The notes under the pieces are model-generated. The model was not told the DNA's origin and ran no database searches. It saw only the letters and a list, made by a program, of their open reading frames with translations. Below, piece after piece: positions 62,385-64,000 of a stretch of DNA of 64,000 bases (within the stretch, counting starts at the first letter, position 1; every line of letters starts with the position of its first letter). The translations under genes were made by a program, and so were the position numbers. The DNA comes from Arundinibacter roseus (lineage in GTDB: Bacteria; Bacteroidota; Bacteroidia; Cytophagales; Spirosomataceae): NCBI RefSeq assembly GCF_004348825.1, contig NZ_SMJU01000008.1, forward strand, positions 302,335 through 366,334, written 5' to 3'.

Positions 62385-63323
62385 ATGGATTATATAAAAG
62401 CATTTGCCCCCGCTACCGTTGCCAACGTGGCCTGCGGATTTGATATTTTTGGTTTTGCCGTCGACGAGCCCGGCGATGTTGTAGAGCTGCGCCGCCGCGA
62501 ACAACCCGGCATTGTGATTACCGACATTTTGGGCGATGAAGGCCGCCTCCCTCGCGACCCTGCCCGCAACGCCGTAACCGTAGTCATGCTGCGGTTGCTG
62601 GATCACCTCAAAATGCCTGACTTTGGCTGCGAAGTGCTGCTGCACAAAAACATGCCCCTCGGCAGCGGCATGGGTTCGAGTGCGGCAAGTGCCGTGGCAG
62701 GTGTCTTTGCGCTGAACGAACTGCTCGGACAGCCCCTCACCCGCAAACAACTGCTGCCCTTTGCCATTGAAGGCGAGCGCATTGCCTGCGGCTCAGCACA
62801 TGCCGACAACGTGGGCCCGTCGCTGATGGGTGGTTTTGTGGTGATTCGCAGCTATCAACCACTCGATGTATTCAGCATTCCGGTGCCAGCCGAATTATAT
62901 TGCACGCTCGTTCATCCTGATATTGAGGTGAATACCAAAGATGCGCGCTTTATTTTGCGGAATGAAGTTTCGCTCAAAAACGCCATTTCCCAAATGGGCA
63001 ACGTAGCCGGGCTCATCGCCGGACTCATGCAGGAAGACTATGCGCTCATCAGTCGCTCGATGGTCGATGTCATCATCGAACCCGTGCGGGCTATTTTGAT
63101 TCCGGAATTTAACGAAGTCAAACAGGCTGCCATGGAACAGGGCGCTTTGGGATGTAGTATTTCGGGCGCGGGACCTTCGATGTTTACGCTCAGTAAAGGC
63201 AAAGAAACCGCCGAGCGGGTGGGACAAGCCATGAAAGAAACGTTTGCTTTGGCTGGCATCGACAGCGTCACGCACGTTTCGGCCATCAATCAGGGCGGCC
63301 CCAGGGTGTTGGAAAGCTGGTAG
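62385..63323 (+). CDS. thrB: Homoserine kinase
   Basis: This 312-residue GHMP kinase phosphorylates homoserine in threonine synthesis. The ATP loop PLGSGMGSSAASAVAG lies at about 91-106. The start APATVANVACGFDIFGFAVD and the C-terminal SISGAGPSMFTLS are family motifs. It is co-transcribed with thrA. The usual third gene of the operon, threonine synthase, is not adjacent. Confidence 0.95.
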   Translation: MDYIKAFAPATVANVACGFDIFGFAVDEPGDVVELRRREQPGIVITDILGDEGRLPRDPARNAVTVVMLRLLDHLKMPDFGCEVLLHKNMPLGSGMGSSAASAVAGVFALNELLGQPLTRKQLLPFAIEGERIACGSAHADNVGPSLMGGFVVIRSYQPLDVFSIPVPAELYCTLVHPDIEVNTKDARFILRNEVSLKNAISQMGNVAGLIAGLMQEDYALISRSMVDVIIEPVRAILIPEFNEVKQAAMEQGALGCSISGAGPSMFTLSKGKETAERVGQAMKETFALAGIDSVTHVSAINQGGPRVLESW

Positions 63324-63412
63324 AGGTTTAGTTTTGGGTAAAAATAGCCTGTTTACGAACTTTCCTTTTCCTAAAAAAGTTAGTACTAGTGAATCCCAAT
63401 TGAACAAAACGT

Positions 63413-63739
63413 ATGGTAACGGTAACTGATAAAGCAAAGCAGAGAATTGAAACGTTGCGCCTTGAAGAAGGCCGCACCGACGAAAACCACATCCGTGTAG
63501 GCGTGGAAGGCGGTGGCTGCTCAGGTTTGATGTATAACCTTGAATTTGATACCAAAACCCAACCGACCGACATGATCTTTGAAGATAAAGGAATTCGGAT
63601 TGTGGTAGATAAAAAAAGTATTCTGTACCTCGCCGGAACGGTTCTTGATTTTAGCGATGGACTTAATGGCAAAGGCTTTCAATTTGTAAACCCCAACGCA
63701 AGCCGCACCTGTGGCTGTGGAGAGAGCTTCGCCGTCTGA
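63413..63739 (+). CDS. IscA/HesB-family iron-sulfur carrier protein
   Basis: This 108-residue protein has the three conserved cysteines of A-type carriers: GGGCSGLMYNL near residue 35, and CGCGESF at the C-terminus. It would bind a [2Fe-2S] or [4Fe-4S] cluster and pass it to apo-proteins. The start VTVTDKAKQRIETLRLEEGR is typical. The gene lies 89 bp after thrB and has its own terminator. Confidence 0.93.
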   Translation: MVTVTDKAKQRIETLRLEEGRTDENHIRVGVEGGGCSGLMYNLEFDTKTQPTDMIFEDKGIRIVVDKKSILYLAGTVLDFSDGLNGKGFQFVNPNASRTCGCGESFAV

Positions 63740-63764
63740 TTTTTTTGATTAAGTGTGAATGATT

Positions 63765-63798
63765 AAAGCGTCGCGAGCTTCCACGCGGCGCTTTTTTT
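63765..63798 (+). terminator. Intrinsic terminator after the IscA-type gene
   Basis: AAAGCG-t-CGCG (63765-63775) pairs with CGCG-g-CGCTTT (63784-63794) with one mismatch, followed by a T run. Confidence 0.9.
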
Positions 63799-63880
63799 AT
63801 GATCCAACGGATAGACCTAGCACTTTTTCACCTTGATTCACCAAAAAAATATCGTTTTTTGTAGTTGAGATATATTAGAC

Positions 63881-63911
63881 TTGTTGCAATGGAAAAATAG
63901 TCTTAAATTTG
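63881..63911 (+). promoter_or_regulatory. Promoter immediately before the transposase-like gene
   Basis: TTG (63884-63886) followed after 17 nt by TAAATTTG (63904-63911) matches TTG-N17-TAnnTTTG well. The ATG lies only 5 bp past the -7 element, so the RNA would have almost no leader. Confidence 0.6.
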
Positions 63912-63915
63912 GCAC

Positions 63916-64000
63916 ATGAAAATATCGATAAATGATCTAAAAAATGAGCGTCAATGGCGTTCTGCAACCGGACTTAATAAGGAAAGATATATTAAGTTGT
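63916..64000 (+). CDS. Probable transposase, N-terminal fragment (cut by window edge)
   Basis: The reading frame from the ATG at 63916 stays open to the window end. Its residues MKISINDLKNERQWRSATGL resemble the N-terminal helix-turn-helix of IS5-type transposases in Bacteroidota. Only 28 codons are visible, so the family call is tentative. If correct, the left end of the insertion sequence lies near 63875. Confidence 0.45.
   Translation, partial: MKISINDLKNERQWRSATGLNKERYIKL

Overview
The window looks like a chromosome segment of a Bacteroidota bacterium, most likely a Cytophagales (Spirosomaceae/Dyadobacter-like) environmental polysaccharide degrader. Signs are two SusC/SusD pairs, a sigma/FecR signalling pair, many signal peptides and lipoprotein boxes, promoters with the Bacteroidota -7 element TAnnTTTG, and enzymes such as GH92, GH106 and PL8. 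Family names are my reading of the translations; no database search was run.

Layout. (1) 1-7989, minus strand: a polysaccharide utilisation locus in the order ECF sigma, FecR anti-sigma, STN-bearing SusC, SusD, GH92 mannosidase (cut by the window edge). (2) 8605-13725, plus strand: a reactive-sulfur/peroxide block with a TauE/SafE exporter, two MBL-rhodanese proteins and a 1-Cys peroxiredoxin. Each of the four promoters carries a Crp/Fnr-like box at exactly the same distance from its -7 element. (3) 13827-18477: DUF4136 lipoprotein, aromatic-type aminotransferase, an orphan MNT nucleotidyltransferase, prephenate dehydrogenase, a Uma2 protein and a DUF3431 protein. (4) 18745-23662: a second SusC/SusD pair. 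(5) 23898-29827: TolC, HlyD, FtsX, ABC ATPase and histidine kinase, an ABC efflux/sensor operon with palindromic repeats in the middle. (6) 30033-39461: methyltransferase, MATE pump, HflX, tRNA-Arg(CCT), DUF2892 protein, thioredoxin-like lipid-exported protein, a large FAD/Fe-S dehydrogenase and a small membrane protein. (7) 39904-56898: mostly exported hydrolases (GH106, NlpC/P60, amidohydrolase, esterase, M14 peptidase, PL8 lyase, amidase, serine hydrolase) with a VOC protein, a coiled-coil protein and a GAF protein. (8) 57129-58422: an AT-rich two-gene wHTH/nucleotidyltransferase cassette behind a 44-nt perfect palindrome. (9) 58428-63739: MFS transporter, fused aspartokinase-homoserine dehydrogenase, homoserine kinase and an IscA-type protein. 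(10) 63881-64000: the start of a probable transposase gene.

How the genes fit together: region 1 should sense and import a mannose-containing glycan through trans-envelope signalling. Region 2 probably detoxifies persulfides and peroxides and exports the sulfite or thiosulfate formed, under one Crp/Fnr-family activator encoded elsewhere. The best candidates for a little-described system are the wHTH/nucleotidyltransferase cassette with its palindrome, and the common-spacing sulfur regulon.
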